Positions 26,152 to 35,633 of a stretch of 64,000 nucleotides of DNA are shown one piece after another. Within the stretch, counting starts at the first letter, position 1; each line of letters begins with the position of its first letter. The notes below the pieces were generated by a model that searched no databases, was not told the DNA's origin, and saw nothing but the letters and a program-made list of their open reading frames with translations. This stretch comes from Pacificitalea sp040119125 (GTDB taxonomy: Bacteria; Pseudomonadota; Alphaproteobacteria; Rhodobacterales; Rhodobacteraceae), in assembly GCA_040119125.1 (NCBI GenBank), contig JBEDTR010000016.1, forward strand, positions 186,001 to 250,000, in the 5' to 3' direction. Made by a program: the position numbers and the translations under genes.

Positions 26152-27318
26152 TCAGAAGTTATAGGCGATCCGCAGCCCGTAGGCGAAGGCGGTATTGTCG
26201 TTGAACTCGCCAAACGTGGTGCCGTCCGGGTAGCCGAGCGCGGCAGGCGTTTCGGTCTTTGCGTCGCCGATCCAGATATGACGCAGGCCGCCGGTGATCG
26301 ACACGCCCTGTTCGGTTGTGTAGGTCGCGGCGAGGCCGATGCTGGTTGCGCCATCGGTGGGGCCCAGATTGCCCGAGAAGCCGCCCATCGCGTCTTCGTA
26401 ACTGGCGGTCACGGCACCGGACCACTGTTCGTTGAACTTGCGACCCACGCCCAGCGTATAGGTGACAGTATCGTCATTATAGGACACGAGAGGCGTCCCG
26501 GTGGAGGCCTCATAGGCGACCGGTGTAATGTCGAAAGCCGACCATTCCACCCAGCGGACCGAGCCGAAAACCAGCGTGTCGGCGGCGACACCGCTTTGGA
26601 ATTCAAGGTTCACGGATTGTGGGATCTCGGTTTCGAAATTGTCGCTATCGACCCCGTTTTCCTTTGCCTCGAAGTCATGCGTGATCGCGCTGTTATAGGT
26701 CAACGCGACGCGCAGGGCGATTTCAGGGCGCTCATAGGCCGCGCCGATCACATAGCCTGTCGCGTAATTGGGGTCTGTGCGCAGGCTGTAGCCGTTAAAC
26801 AGGTCCGCACGCCCGTAGGTTTTCATGAACCGAAGGCCGCCATGGACGCTCCAGTTATCGTCGAACTTGTAACGTGCCAGCGCGGTCGCGGCTTGGCTGC
26901 GGACCTGCGCGGAGGAGCCGGGCGCACCCATGATGCCGCCATAAAGATAGCCGGTATTTTGCTCGTAATTCACGTCCGCGCCGAAGGGCTGGTCGAGAAT
27001 GAGCGCAAGATCCACCCGGTCATTCAGCGCCATCTTCAGGCCAAAGCCCAACTGCGTGTAGTCCTCGGCGACATCACCGGAATTGGCGCCAGACCCCCCA
27101 AGGTTGACAAGCCCGGGTCCGGGCGGGGGCACGAAGGTCAGCACATCCACCTGTTGTTCGCCGCTCACATCCGGCTCCACCCGCCCGATGGAGAACTCGA
27201 CATAATTGCCCTCTTGGAACAGCACGCCCATCGATTGCACCGTGCGTTCCACGCCTGCCGCCGATGCCGCACCGGCGCACAAACTCAAGGCGCTCGCGGC
27301 GCCGAGAAGCTTTCTCAT
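26152..27318 (-). CDS. FadL/OMPP1-family outer membrane transport protein
   Basis: Outer-membrane beta-barrel for hydrophobic substrates such as fatty acids. From ATG 27318 (GGATGGAG 3-8 bases upstream) it is 388 residues, with a signal peptide ending near GAASAA (about residue 21). Regular alternating beta-strands run to a terminal aromatic residue (RIAYNF). Segments such as RVDLALILDQPFGADVNY and GLRFMKTYGRA fit the OMPP1/FadL/TodX family. An ATG at 27357 would lengthen the signal peptide improbably. It stands alone between a DMT exporter and its own terminator; the ligand is unknown. Confidence 0.82.
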   Translation of the reverse strand: MRKLLGAASALSLCAGAASAAGVERTVQSMGVLFQEGNYVEFSIGRVEPDVSGEQQVDVLTFVPPPGPGLVNLGGSGANSGDVAEDYTQLGFGLKMALNDRVDLALILDQPFGADVNYEQNTGYLYGGIMGAPGSSAQVRSQAATALARYKFDDNWSVHGGLRFMKTYGRADLFNGYSLRTDPNYATGYVIGAAYERPEIALRVALTYNSAITHDFEAKENGVDSDNFETEIPQSVNLEFQSGVAADTLVFGSVRWVEWSAFDITPVAYEASTGTPLVSYNDDTVTYTLGVGRKFNEQWSGAVTASYEDAMGGFSGNLGPTDGATSIGLAATYTTEQGVSITGGLRHIWIGDAKTETPAALGYPDGTTFGEFNDNTAFAYGLRIAYNF

Positions 27319-27411
27319 ATCTCCATCCCTGTAATGTGCGTGAATTATGCAGACCACCCTAGAAGAGTGCTCGGAAAACGGTCAATCAGGAAACATATTT
27401 GTAACGTAGGG

Positions 27412-28305
27412 TCACGTTCCGAAGTGACTTTTCTGTGTCACAGAACGGGTTTCGCTTCGAATGTTCAACCAGTTAGCGAGCAAAATCAAAGCGGCCCCCG
27501 CGATGATCCACGGATCAACAGGTTCGAAATAGAGAACCGCGCCGATCAGGGCGAGCACGGGTAGTCGGGCGAAGTCCATCGGCATCACCACAGCCGCCGA
27601 GGCATGTCCTAACGCAGTGGTCAGACACAGATGCGCGGCAAGCCCGGCTGCGCCGATGACCAGCAGATAAGGCGCTGTCACAAGGCTCGGCGCGGCGATG
27701 TCCCCATCGAACCCCGCCGCGATCAGGCCGAACACGGCCTGCATCACGGTGAGCCATACGAGCACCGACAGGGTGGTCTCAGAGCGGCGCAACTTCCGCG
27801 TGAGCAGGGCCGTGAGGCCAAAGCCAATTGCGCAGGCCGCCGCGGCTAATTCGCCGGGACCGACGCGGCTCAATTCCGGGCGCACCACGACCAGAACCCC
27901 GGCAAAGCCGACCAGAGCCGCAAGCACGCGCACCCGTGTCAGACGCTCGCCCAACACAAGCGGCGCAAGGATGACGACCCATATGGGCGAGGTAAATTCC
28001 AGCGCGACGACCTGCGCCAGCGGGATCGTGGCGATCGCAAAGAACCACAGGTTCTGACCGATGAAATGGGCCAGATTGCGCAGCGCGTGCAGCCCGAGCC
28101 TGCGCAGCTGAAATCCCGCCCAATCCCGGCGCAGGGTTGTGATCGAGAAAATTAGAACGACCCCGACAAGCGAGCGGTAGAACATGATCTCGAATGTATC
28201 GAGGGCGAAGGACACTTCGCGCCCCGCAAGCGCCATCAACGTGAACGACGCGACCGCCCCCACCATCCAGAGCGCGGCACGCCCCGGAGACCCTTGGTCC
28301 TGCAT
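27412..28305 (-). CDS. EamA/DMT-family membrane transporter
   Basis: A 297-residue permease with about ten hydrophobic segments in two EamA halves. The first half carries FEIMFYRSLVGVVLIF and EFTSPIWVVILAPLVLGERLT, the second GLTALLTRKLRRSETTLSVLVW and VMPMDFARLPVLALIGAVLYFEP. Family members export amino acids, metabolites or drugs; nothing here fixes the substrate. ATG 28305 has GGGGAGAG 6 bases upstream. The gap to the porin (93 bases) is short, but the porin has its own signals, so co-transcription is uncertain. Confidence 0.88.
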   Translation of the reverse strand: MQDQGSPGRAALWMVGAVASFTLMALAGREVSFALDTFEIMFYRSLVGVVLIFSITTLRRDWAGFQLRRLGLHALRNLAHFIGQNLWFFAIATIPLAQVVALEFTSPIWVVILAPLVLGERLTRVRVLAALVGFAGVLVVVRPELSRVGPGELAAAACAIGFGLTALLTRKLRRSETTLSVLVWLTVMQAVFGLIAAGFDGDIAAPSLVTAPYLLVIGAAGLAAHLCLTTALGHASAAVVMPMDFARLPVLALIGAVLYFEPVDPWIIAGAALILLANWLNIRSETRSVTQKSHFGT

Positions 28306-28451
28306 TAACTCTCTCCCCGCCGCGATGCATGGCATGCGGCTCCTCGCTCCCGCGGGCTGCGGCCCACGGGTTCTCCCGAAACGCGGTGATAGGGGGTGGT
28401 GCGGGGGATTGTCCAGATCGCGCCCGCAGGGGGCGCGCGCATGTAAGACGC

Positions 28452-28643
28452 TCAGCCCGCTATGAAGCCCACCACGATCAGGACCAGATGCGCCACGACC
28501 GAAACAAGAAAGGTCAGCAGCACAAAACTGATGGCCGCCAGCAGGCGTTTTTGATGGCGCGGCCGCTCAGCCTGCCGCGTCGGGTGGTGGCGCAGACGCA
28601 GGGTCAGTTTGCTATGATGGTTTTGAACAAATTGCAGCTGCAT
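28452..28643 (-). CDS. small membrane protein, about 63 residues
   Basis: A minus-strand frame whose C-terminal half (KRLLAAISFVLLTFLVSVVA and following) forms one or two hydrophobic segments after a basic N-terminus rich in His and Arg. ATG 28643 or 28655 could start it; neither has a strong ribosome site. It lies divergent from the PAP2 gene. The hydrophobic C-terminus and clean stop suggest a real gene. I recognise no family and cannot name a function. Confidence 0.45.
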   Translation of the reverse strand: MQLQFVQNHHSKLTLRLRHHPTRQAERPRHQKRLLAAISFVLLTFLVSVVAHLVLIVVGFIAG

Positions 28644-28848
28644 GGTGATTATCAACCTATGGGTGTTACGAGTCCACCTAGGTCGCCGTTTAGATATGAT
28701 AAGGCCGTGGGTTGAAAATAATTCCCTTAGGTCACCCGGTTGGCGAAGTTTGGCCGGGAGGGAACCCGCATGATCGCCTTGCCAACCGCGTCAAACATGC
28801 CATTTTCTGGCCCCGAGACCGTATTTCGACGACATTACCGGAGACCCC

Positions 28849-29568
28849 ATGCATCTGCCCTCTGCCATCGCTGGCGCAATGAAACGCGTCGAGATCCTGA
28901 GCCTGACGGTTCTGCTGCTGATCGCGGGGGCGCTTTGGGCCTTTGTTGCGCTGGCATCCGAGATGATCGAGGGCGATCTGCACGCGTTTGACGAAGCGGT
29001 GCTTTTGGCGCTGCGCACGCCCGAGGACCCTGCAAACCCGATTGGTGGCGCGCAACTGGCCGTGGCAATGCGCGACCTGACCGCGCTTGGCGGCGTGTCT
29101 GTGCTGACGCTTGTGACCTTGTCGGTGCTGACCTTTCTGATCCTGCGGCGGCAGAAGGCATCGGCGCTGTTACTGGCGGTGGCGATCGTCGGCGGGCAGG
29201 CGCTTTCCTATCTGGCCAAGTCGGGCTTTTCCCGTCCGCGTCCGGATCTGGTGCCGCATGGGGTGGACGCCGTCACCGCCTCCTTCCCGTCGGGACATTC
29301 GATGATGGCCGCCGTGACCTACCTGACATTGGCGGTCATGCTGGCGCGGGCCGAAACCCGCAACCGGGTGCGCATTCTCTTTATCGTAATGGCAGCGCTC
29401 CTGACCGTGTTGGTGGGGGTCAGCCGGGTGTTTCTGGGCGTGCATTGGCCGTCGGATGTGCTGGCCGGTTGGACGCTGGGCGCGGCTTGGGCGCTTGGCG
29501 TGTGGATGATCGCCCGATATATGGCCCGGCGCGGCCAGATTGAGCCCGACAGCAAGGGCGAAGTTTAA
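28849..29568 (+). CDS. PAP2-family membrane phosphatase
   Basis: Integral-membrane phosphatase of 239 residues, probably acting on a lipid phosphate or undecaprenyl diphosphate at the periplasmic face. The three PAP2 motifs are complete: KSGFSRPRP, FPSGHS and SRVFLGVHWPSD, giving the catalytic His pair and Asp. Six hydrophobic segments surround them. ATG 28849 has GGAGA 5-9 bases upstream. Substrate is unassigned; members include UppP-like BacA substitutes and phosphatidylglycerophosphatases. Confidence 0.9.
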   Translation: MHLPSAIAGAMKRVEILSLTVLLLIAGALWAFVALASEMIEGDLHAFDEAVLLALRTPEDPANPIGGAQLAVAMRDLTALGGVSVLTLVTLSVLTFLILRRQKASALLLAVAIVGGQALSYLAKSGFSRPRPDLVPHGVDAVTASFPSGHSMMAAVTYLTLAVMLARAETRNRVRILFIVMAALLTVLVGVSRVFLGVHWPSDVLAGWTLGAAWALGVWMIARYMARRGQIEPDSKGEV

Positions 29569-29697
29569 CGGTTGCGCTAGGACGTTGTCTTATTCATGGC
29601 GCTGAACCTTCATTCTGGGGCGACGGCGCTTGGCGTAAAGCGATGTGATCTGAAGCGCGCCGCGATCAAGCGGAGTCCCTCGGGTCCATATAAAGGT

Positions 29698-29735
29698 AAA
29701 GCGCCGGCCACTTCGGACCGGCGCTTTCGCTTTTA
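29698..29735. terminator. bidirectional terminator between PAP2 and autotransporter genes
   Basis: AAAGCGCCGG (29698-29707) pairs perfectly with CCGGCGCTTT (29718-29727) around a 10-base loop, with T-rich sequence on the plus-strand 3' side and A-rich sequence (complementing a U-run) on the other. It lies between the convergent stops of the PAP2 gene (29568) and the autotransporter (29775). Confidence 0.85.
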
Positions 29736-29774
29736 GGGTGCTGGTTAGCAGCGTCTCCGAGTTACAGGACCGTC

Positions 29775-32096
29775 TTAGAACCGCATGGCAAAGCTGACGC
29801 CGCCTTCCATGGCGCGGTCTTTGCTGAACCGGGTCTCTACGCGGGCGTTCCACAGGCCCTGCGCCTGAAGCTCGGCGCCCAAGGTCAGGCTTCGCACCGT
29901 GCTATCGTCGGTCTCGAACGGGATGGTCTCCCCCATATAGCTCATGGTCGAGCTGTCCGCGCTGGCATGTAGCAGGCTGGCGCCGATGAAGGGGCTGACC
30001 GCGATGCCGCTTGCAAGCTCATGACGCATGGAGGCTTCGACATCGATGTAGGAGGCAAGCATGTCGCGGCTGCCAAATTCGGCACCATTGAGGCTGGACA
30101 GGCTGAAGCCGTCGAATTCGTGCTTTTCGACACCGGCACGGCCCGTCAGGGTCACCTGCTCGCCCAAGCTTGTCTCCAACCCCGCCGCCAGACCGACGAA
30201 GCGATTGTCGGTTTCGCCAAATTGCGCGCCGCCGGAGGTGCCAGAGAATTCGGTCTCGCCGTGGCCCGCGTAAATTGCGCCGGTCAGCGAGGTTTCTTCG
30301 CCGAACGAATAGGTGCCGCGCACACCTGCGAGCAGGCTGTCATAGGTCGCTTCGTTCAACCCGTCATCGCCAAGAGCCTGTCCGCGCGTGGCGGAGACGA
30401 ATACGCCGAACTGATCGAAATCGCGACCGAGGGTGATGTTGCCCATGCGGTTGTCGCCGCTGTTGTTCCCGCGCAGATCCACACCCGCAGAGGCCCACCA
30501 GCCAGAGCCGTGCAGCGGATCGGTGAGATAGACCCCGAGGCTCCGCGCATCAAAGGCCCGCAGCGTATCCATATCGCCAAAGAACCCGGCATCCGCGACC
30601 ACCAACGTATTGTCGCTGTAGATCGCGGCGGAATGGGCGGAAAGCTCCACATTCTCCAGATCGTCGCCAAAGGTCAGGACGCCAGAACGGGTGCCTTGGG
30701 CCAGGATCAGCGTGTCATTGCCCTCGCCAAAGATGACATCGCCTTGGATGTCGAGGCTATGAAGCACAAGCGTGTCGTCCCCCTGCGCAAGGTCGAGGGC
30801 CGTGCCGCCTGTGCCGATGATCGTGCCGTAGTTCACGACCAGATCGTGACTGTCGGCGCTTGCGCTGCGGTCGACGATGCCTTCGTACCCGCTGATCGTG
30901 CCGGAGTTATGAACGACGTCAGGGCTCGGTGAACTCAGCCAGATCGCCGCGCCGCTGCCGTCGTTGAGGTTCTGGATCGTCCCGCTATTGACCACATTCG
31001 TCTGCCCCATGAGCATAAGATGCCCCAGGGTCGCATGGCCTTCAATTGTGCCGGAATTAACAATCTCACTATTGCCGGTCAGGAAAAAGGTTCCAAAAAA
31101 GGAGTCTGTGGTTTTTCGGATGACACCACTGTTGATGATACGGGCTGTCCCGAAAGCTTGGACGCTCGCTCCGGACGTGCTTTCGATCAAGCCTTCATTG
31201 ACCAGATCAAGATCGCTTTGGGTGGAGATCCCATAGCTGGTGCTTGCGCCCATCTTGATGACACCGGTTTCACCGTTTCGGATCGTCGCATTTTGCGCCG
31301 TAATACCGTATCGGCTCGACCCGACGATCTGGCCGTCATTCTGTAATGTCAAAGTCCCGCCATTGCTCTGGATGGCAGAAGAGTTCGTTCCAGACGACAG
31401 CACCCCTTCTTCGGTGTTAATTACCTCAAGGGCGCCAGTGCTGAAAATAAGCGCATTTCCGGGGCTGCTCAGGCTGTTCATCTCGCCACTGTTAAAGACG
31501 CTCAGGCCAGACCCTGCGTAAATGGCAGCAGCAGCGACGTTGATCCTGCCGGTATTGGTGACGGCAGCGTCCTCGCCAAGCCCAATGGCAATATTAGCGT
31601 TATTGGTCTCGATCAGCCCGTCATTCTGCACAGTCGCATTATCGCCCATCCGAAGCGGACTGCCGGTCGCGTAGTAGCTGCCACCGCTCAAGGTGCCGCT
31701 CGCGCTATTCCAGAAGCTGCTGTCGTCACCAAGGTCTATCCCCATGGCGCCGTTTCCGCCCGCCACGACCATGCTCGCGTCATTGGTGATCTCGGCGCCA
31801 TCTCCGGCGGTCAGCAGGGTGGAGGGGGACGCTTGGGTTTCCAGCAAGCCTTGGTTCACCAAGGTCAGATTGTCGCCAGCGATAAAGCCGTCGCCGGTCG
31901 CAGCGACGATCTGACCCGATACAGTGACATCCAGATCAGCAACACCCGAGTAATCGACGCCGCCGCCGGAGCCATCGCAGACCACGGTGTCACCATTATT
32001 CGGGTTTTGCGGGTCACAAGCCTGGGCCGCAACCGGGGTGCCGAAAGCCGCGCAGGCCAAAGCCAAAGCCGAGGAGCAGGTCGGAAAAATTTTCAT
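29775..32096 (-). CDS. type Va autotransporter with beta-helix passenger
   Basis: Secreted or surface-displayed protein of about 773 residues. A signal peptide ends near GTPVAAQA. The passenger (about 30-500) is a run of short turns with recurring NSGTI, NEGLI and NDGQI motifs, typical of a right-handed beta-helix. The last 260 or so residues form the translocator barrel, starting around GSGWWASAGVDLRG and ending in Phe (SFAMRF). I see no protease triad in the passenger, so adhesion or biofilm roles are guesses. An ATG at 32108 (four extra residues) is an equal start option. Confidence 0.88.
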   Translation of the reverse strand: MKIFPTCSSALALACAAFGTPVAAQACDPQNPNNGDTVVCDGSGGGVDYSGVADLDVTVSGQIVAATGDGFIAGDNLTLVNQGLLETQASPSTLLTAGDGAEITNDASMVVAGGNGAMGIDLGDDSSFWNSASGTLSGGSYYATGSPLRMGDNATVQNDGLIETNNANIAIGLGEDAAVTNTGRINVAAAAIYAGSGLSVFNSGEMNSLSSPGNALIFSTGALEVINTEEGVLSSGTNSSAIQSNGGTLTLQNDGQIVGSSRYGITAQNATIRNGETGVIKMGASTSYGISTQSDLDLVNEGLIESTSGASVQAFGTARIINSGVIRKTTDSFFGTFFLTGNSEIVNSGTIEGHATLGHLMLMGQTNVVNSGTIQNLNDGSGAAIWLSSPSPDVVHNSGTISGYEGIVDRSASADSHDLVVNYGTIIGTGGTALDLAQGDDTLVLHSLDIQGDVIFGEGNDTLILAQGTRSGVLTFGDDLENVELSAHSAAIYSDNTLVVADAGFFGDMDTLRAFDARSLGVYLTDPLHGSGWWASAGVDLRGNNSGDNRMGNITLGRDFDQFGVFVSATRGQALGDDGLNEATYDSLLAGVRGTYSFGEETSLTGAIYAGHGETEFSGTSGGAQFGETDNRFVGLAAGLETSLGEQVTLTGRAGVEKHEFDGFSLSSLNGAEFGSRDMLASYIDVEASMRHELASGIAVSPFIGASLLHASADSSTMSYMGETIPFETDDSTVRSLTLGAELQAQGLWNARVETRFSKDRAMEGGVSFAMRF

Positions 32097-32328
32097 GATA
32101 AACCACATCTTTAGTTCATAATCGGCCCTCTTGGACCTTGCTGTAGCGTATCCCGTTCAAATTCGTCGAAAATGCGTCGTAAAACGGATGTTATGTGGAA
32201 CTTGGATTTGTTGGCGTGCCAATGGACTTATAACGCTGCCGATTGCCGAAGCTCCGGGCAGACTTCCTCCAACCGACTGGCCGATGGGCGGCGTGATCAC
32301 AAACTTTCGGGGAGGGGGCTTGGCGGTA

Positions 32329-32405
32329 TGGTAGGCCCGGCAGGACTTGAACCCGCAACCAAAGCGTTATGAGCGCTCTGCTCTAACCAATTGAGCTACA
32401 GGCCC
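32329..32405 (-). tRNA. tRNA with CAU anticodon, probably tRNA-Ile2 (or elongator Met)
   Basis: A 77-base cloverleaf with an encoded CCA end. The acceptor stem GGGCCTG pairs with CGGGCCT, opening with a G-U pair. The D arm is GCTC/GAGC, the anticodon stem GAGCG/CGCTT with loop CTCATAA, and the T arm has loop TTCAAGT. CAU can be methionine or, after lysidine modification, isoleucine AUA. The body resembles alphaproteobacterial tRNA-Ile2 more than the elongator Met tRNA I recall, but that is not certain. Confidence 0.93.
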
Positions 32406-32622
32406 GCCTGCGCGTTCGCTTAGGGCATCGGACGGAGCGTCGTCAAGAGGGCGCGAGGGGTCTGCGGCGCGTGCCCTTGGCGTAGGGGTTTGGGGTTGCG
32501 GGCAGGGGGGGCTTGCGCAAGCGGTCAGGCCTGGATGCACGGAGCAGGTTCCCTTCGGGCGCGTGATGGCTTAGAGCATCGCGCAAATCGGATCACCACA
32601 TTGGATCACCGGGGATGACTGC

Positions 32623-33669
32623 ATGACCGAGGGCAAGAACGGGCTGACCTATAGCCAGTCGGGCGTCGATATCGACGCGGGCAACGCGCTGGTGGAGGCG
32701 ATCAAGCCAGCTGCGAAGGCCACGCAACGCGCGGGCGTGATGGCGGGGCTGGGCGGCTTCGGCGGCCTGTTCGATCTGAAGGCCGCGGGTTATAATGACC
32801 CGGTTCTGGTCGCCGCGACCGACGGTGTCGGCACCAAGCTGCGCATTGCCATCGACACGGGCGAGACCGGCGGCGTCGGCATTGATCTGGTGGCCATGTG
32901 CGTCAACGATCTGGTGTGCCAAGGCGCGGAGCCTTTATTCTTCCTCGACTATTTCGCGACCGGCAAACTTGACGTGCCGAGCGCGGCCAAAATCATCGAG
33001 GGGATCGCGGAGGGCTGCAAACGCTCCGGCGCGGCGCTGATCGGTGGCGAGACGGCGGAAATGCCGGGCATGTATGACGGCAAGGATTTCGACCTTGCGG
33101 GCTTTGCCGTGGGCGCGATGGAGCGGGGGCAGGCGCTGCCCGCCGGCGTGGCAAAGGGTGATGTGCTGCTGGGTCTGGCCTCCAACGGCGTGCATTCCAA
33201 CGGCTATTCGCTGGTGCGCAAGGTCGTCTCGGTGCTCGGGCTTGGCTGGCAGGGCCGTGCGCCTTTCGGCTCAGGCACGCTGGGCGAGGAGTTGCTGAAA
33301 CCCACGCGCATTTATGTCAAACCCGCGCTGGCCGCGATCCGCGCCGGCGGCGTGCATGGGCTGGCGCATATCACTGGCGGTGGTTTGACCGAAAACCTGC
33401 CGCGGGTTCTGCCCGAGGGTTTGGGCTGCGCCGTCGATCTTGACACTTGGTCGCTGCCGCCCGTGTTCCGCTGGCTGGCCGAAAGCGGCGGGCTGAAGCA
33501 GAGCGAACTGCTCAAGACCTTCAACGCCGGGATCGGCATGGTGCTGGTCGTGACCCCCGATGCTGCCGATAGCCTGACCTCGCTGCTGAAGGCAGGCGGT
33601 GAGACGGTGCATCGCATCGGCACGGTCACAGAGGGCGAGGGCGTCAGCTACTCGGGTACTCTGCTCTGA
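32623..33669 (+). CDS. purM: phosphoribosylformylglycinamidine cyclo-ligase
   Basis: Makes aminoimidazole ribonucleotide in purine synthesis. The 348 residues contain the AIRS signatures VAATDGVGTKLRIA and IDLVAMCVNDLVCQGAEPLFFLDY (in two halves), GGETAEMPGMY and HITGGGLTENLPRVLP. ATG 32623 follows a 217-base leader after the tRNA. The stop overlaps the purN start (TGATG), coupling the two purine enzymes. Confidence 0.96.
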   Translation: MTEGKNGLTYSQSGVDIDAGNALVEAIKPAAKATQRAGVMAGLGGFGGLFDLKAAGYNDPVLVAATDGVGTKLRIAIDTGETGGVGIDLVAMCVNDLVCQGAEPLFFLDYFATGKLDVPSAAKIIEGIAEGCKRSGAALIGGETAEMPGMYDGKDFDLAGFAVGAMERGQALPAGVAKGDVLLGLASNGVHSNGYSLVRKVVSVLGLGWQGRAPFGSGTLGEELLKPTRIYVKPALAAIRAGGVHGLAHITGGGLTENLPRVLPEGLGCAVDLDTWSLPPVFRWLAESGGLKQSELLKTFNAGIGMVLVVTPDAADSLTSLLKAGGETVHRIGTVTEGEGVSYSGTLL

Positions 33670-34340
33670 TGGAGGGGCCCGTGGCCAAGAAGCGCGTCGC
33701 GATCATGATCTCTGGGGGCGGCTCCAACATGCTGGCGCTGCTTGATGACATGGGCCGGGCCGATCACCCCGCCGCGCCCTGTCTGGTCCTGTCCAACGAT
33801 CCCGCGGCGGGCGGGCTGACGCGCGCGGCGTCCCGCGGCGTGGCGACCGATGCGGTCAGTCATAAGCCGTTCGGCAAAGACCGCGCCGCCTTTGAGGCGG
33901 AGTTGACCGCGCGGCTGGAAGCGGCCGAGCCCGATATCATCTGCCTTGCCGGCTTCATGCGCGTGCTGACCGAGGGCTTCGTGACCCGTTGGCAGGGTCG
34001 GATGCTGAACATCCACCCTTCGCTTTTGCCGAAATATCGCGGGCTGCACACTCATGCCCGCGCGTTGGAGGCGGGCGAGGCAGAACACGGGTGTTCCGTG
34101 CACGAGGTCACGCCCGAACTGGACGATGGGCCGATCCTTGGGCAGGCGCGGGTGCCGGTGCATGCCAGCGATACGGCTGAGGCGCTTGCCGCGCGCGTGC
34201 TGGGGCAGGAGCACCGGCTTTATCCGGCGGTGCTGCGGCGGTTCGCGGCGGGGGATCGGCGTCCGGTCTGGCTGGATTTCGATGGGCGTCACGAGGCACC
34301 AGAACGCGGCGCTGCCACCGCAGCCGATGGCGACAGTTGA
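33669..34340 (+). CDS. purN: phosphoribosylglycinamide formyltransferase
   Basis: Formylates GAR with 10-formyl-tetrahydrofolate. The fold opens with VAIMISGGGSNM. The catalytic segment LNIHPSLLPKYRGLHTH carries the Asn-His pair, and HEVTPELDDGPILGQ holds the Asp. It is 223 residues from ATG 33669, which overlaps the purM stop. A GTG at 33681 is an alternative start with GGAGGGG 4 bases before it and would give 219 residues. Confidence 0.94.
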   Translation: MEGPVAKKRVAIMISGGGSNMLALLDDMGRADHPAAPCLVLSNDPAAGGLTRAASRGVATDAVSHKPFGKDRAAFEAELTARLEAAEPDIICLAGFMRVLTEGFVTRWQGRMLNIHPSLLPKYRGLHTHARALEAGEAEHGCSVHEVTPELDDGPILGQARVPVHASDTAEALAARVLGQEHRLYPAVLRRFAAGDRRPVWLDFDGRHEAPERGAATAADGDS

Positions 34341-34481
34341 GCCGGGGCTGCAACACCATAGACTTATTTGCATATTCCCTTTGCACCAAACGGGATGAAC
34401 AGAAACAGTGACGGCCATGACTGACGTTTTTCGCTTCTCCGGCCGTGTGTGGGCCGCTCCTATCTCGCACCGGAACCTGCC

Positions 34482-35633
34482 ATGAGAACACTGACCAAGA
34501 CCGAAGACCTCGCCGAATTCTGCCGGGAGGCCGCGCGCCACGACTATGTGACGCTGGACACGGAATTCCTGCGCGAGCGCACCTATTATTCCAAGCTCTG
34601 TCTGGTGCAGATGGCGATTGCCGATGAGGGCGAGGCGGTGCTCGTTGATCCGCTGGCCGATGGGCTGGACCTTGCGCCGCTTTATGATCTGTTTCGCGAC
34701 ACTTCCGTGGTGAAAGTGTTTCACGCAGCCCGGCAGGATCTGGAAATCTTCTTTGTCGAGGCAGGCGTTTTCCCCGAGCCGCTGTTTGATACGCAAGTGG
34801 CGGCAATGGTCTGCGGCTTTGGCGAACAGGTGGGCTACGAGACGCTGGTGAAGCGGATCGCGAAGGGCACTGTCGACAAAAGCTCCCGCTTCACGGACTG
34901 GTCACGACGGCCCTTGTCGGACGCGCAGAAGACCTACGCGCTGGCCGATGTGACCCATCTGCGGGTGATCTACGAATTCTTGCGTGACGAGTTGGAGAAA
35001 TCGGGGCGCGACCGTTGGCTGCGCGAGGAATTGGGTGTCCTGACCGATCCTGAAACCTACACCGTGCGCCCGCCCGAGGCATGGCAGCGGGTCAAGACGC
35101 GCACCAATTCGGGCCGCTTCATGGCCGTGGTGCAGGCGCTGGCCGAGTTCCGCGAAACCTTCGCGCAGGATCGCAACATCCCGCGCAACCGGGTCTATAA
35201 AGACGACGCATTGCTGGAAATGGCGTCGACCAAGCCGCGCAATGCCGCCGATCTGAACCGGTCCCGTCTGCTGTTGCGAGAGGCCCGCAAGGGGCCGATT
35301 GCGGACGGTATCCTCGACGCGGTGACCCGAGGTCTGGAGGCCGATCCATCGACGTTCCCGGAGGTTGATCGCCGCCGCGAGAAGCTACAGGTGAACCCGG
35401 CGCTTGCCGATCTTTTGCGGGTGCTGCTGAAAGCGAAATCCGAGGAATCCGGCGTTGCGCAGAAGTTGATCGCCACGGCCTCGGATCTGGACATGATCGC
35501 CGCAGGAGAGCGCGACGTGGCGGCGCTGCACGGCTGGCGGGCTGAGGTATTTGGCGACGATGCGCTGCGGCTGTGCGACGGCAAGATCGCCCTGACGGCC
35601 CATAAGGCAGAAGTCCGTCTCATCGAACTTTAG
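34482..35633 (+). CDS. rnd: ribonuclease D
   Basis: 3'-5' exoribonuclease that trims tRNA and other stable RNA ends. From ATG 34482 it is 383 residues. The DEDD active-site residues appear in DYVTLDTEFLRE (Exo I), VFHAARQDLEIF (Exo II) and YALADVTHLRVIYEFL (Exo III). An HRDC domain covers about 210-290. The frame is open to 34449 but the extra residues are atypical. It follows purN after 141 bases. Confidence 0.93.
   Translation: MRTLTKTEDLAEFCREAARHDYVTLDTEFLRERTYYSKLCLVQMAIADEGEAVLVDPLADGLDLAPLYDLFRDTSVVKVFHAARQDLEIFFVEAGVFPEPLFDTQVAAMVCGFGEQVGYETLVKRIAKGTVDKSSRFTDWSRRPLSDAQKTYALADVTHLRVIYEFLRDELEKSGRDRWLREELGVLTDPETYTVRPPEAWQRVKTRTNSGRFMAVVQALAEFRETFAQDRNIPRNRVYKDDALLEMASTKPRNAADLNRSRLLLREARKGPIADGILDAVTRGLEADPSTFPEVDRRREKLQVNPALADLLRVLLKAKSEESGVAQKLIATASDLDMIAAGERDVAALHGWRAEVFGDDALRLCDGKIALTAHKAEVRLIEL

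Noticed and set aside
26107..27564. 485-codon plus-strand frame opposite the FadL-type porin
   Set aside because: The minus strand carries signal peptide, beta-strands and terminal Phe; the plus-strand product resembles nothing and crosses the porin terminator.
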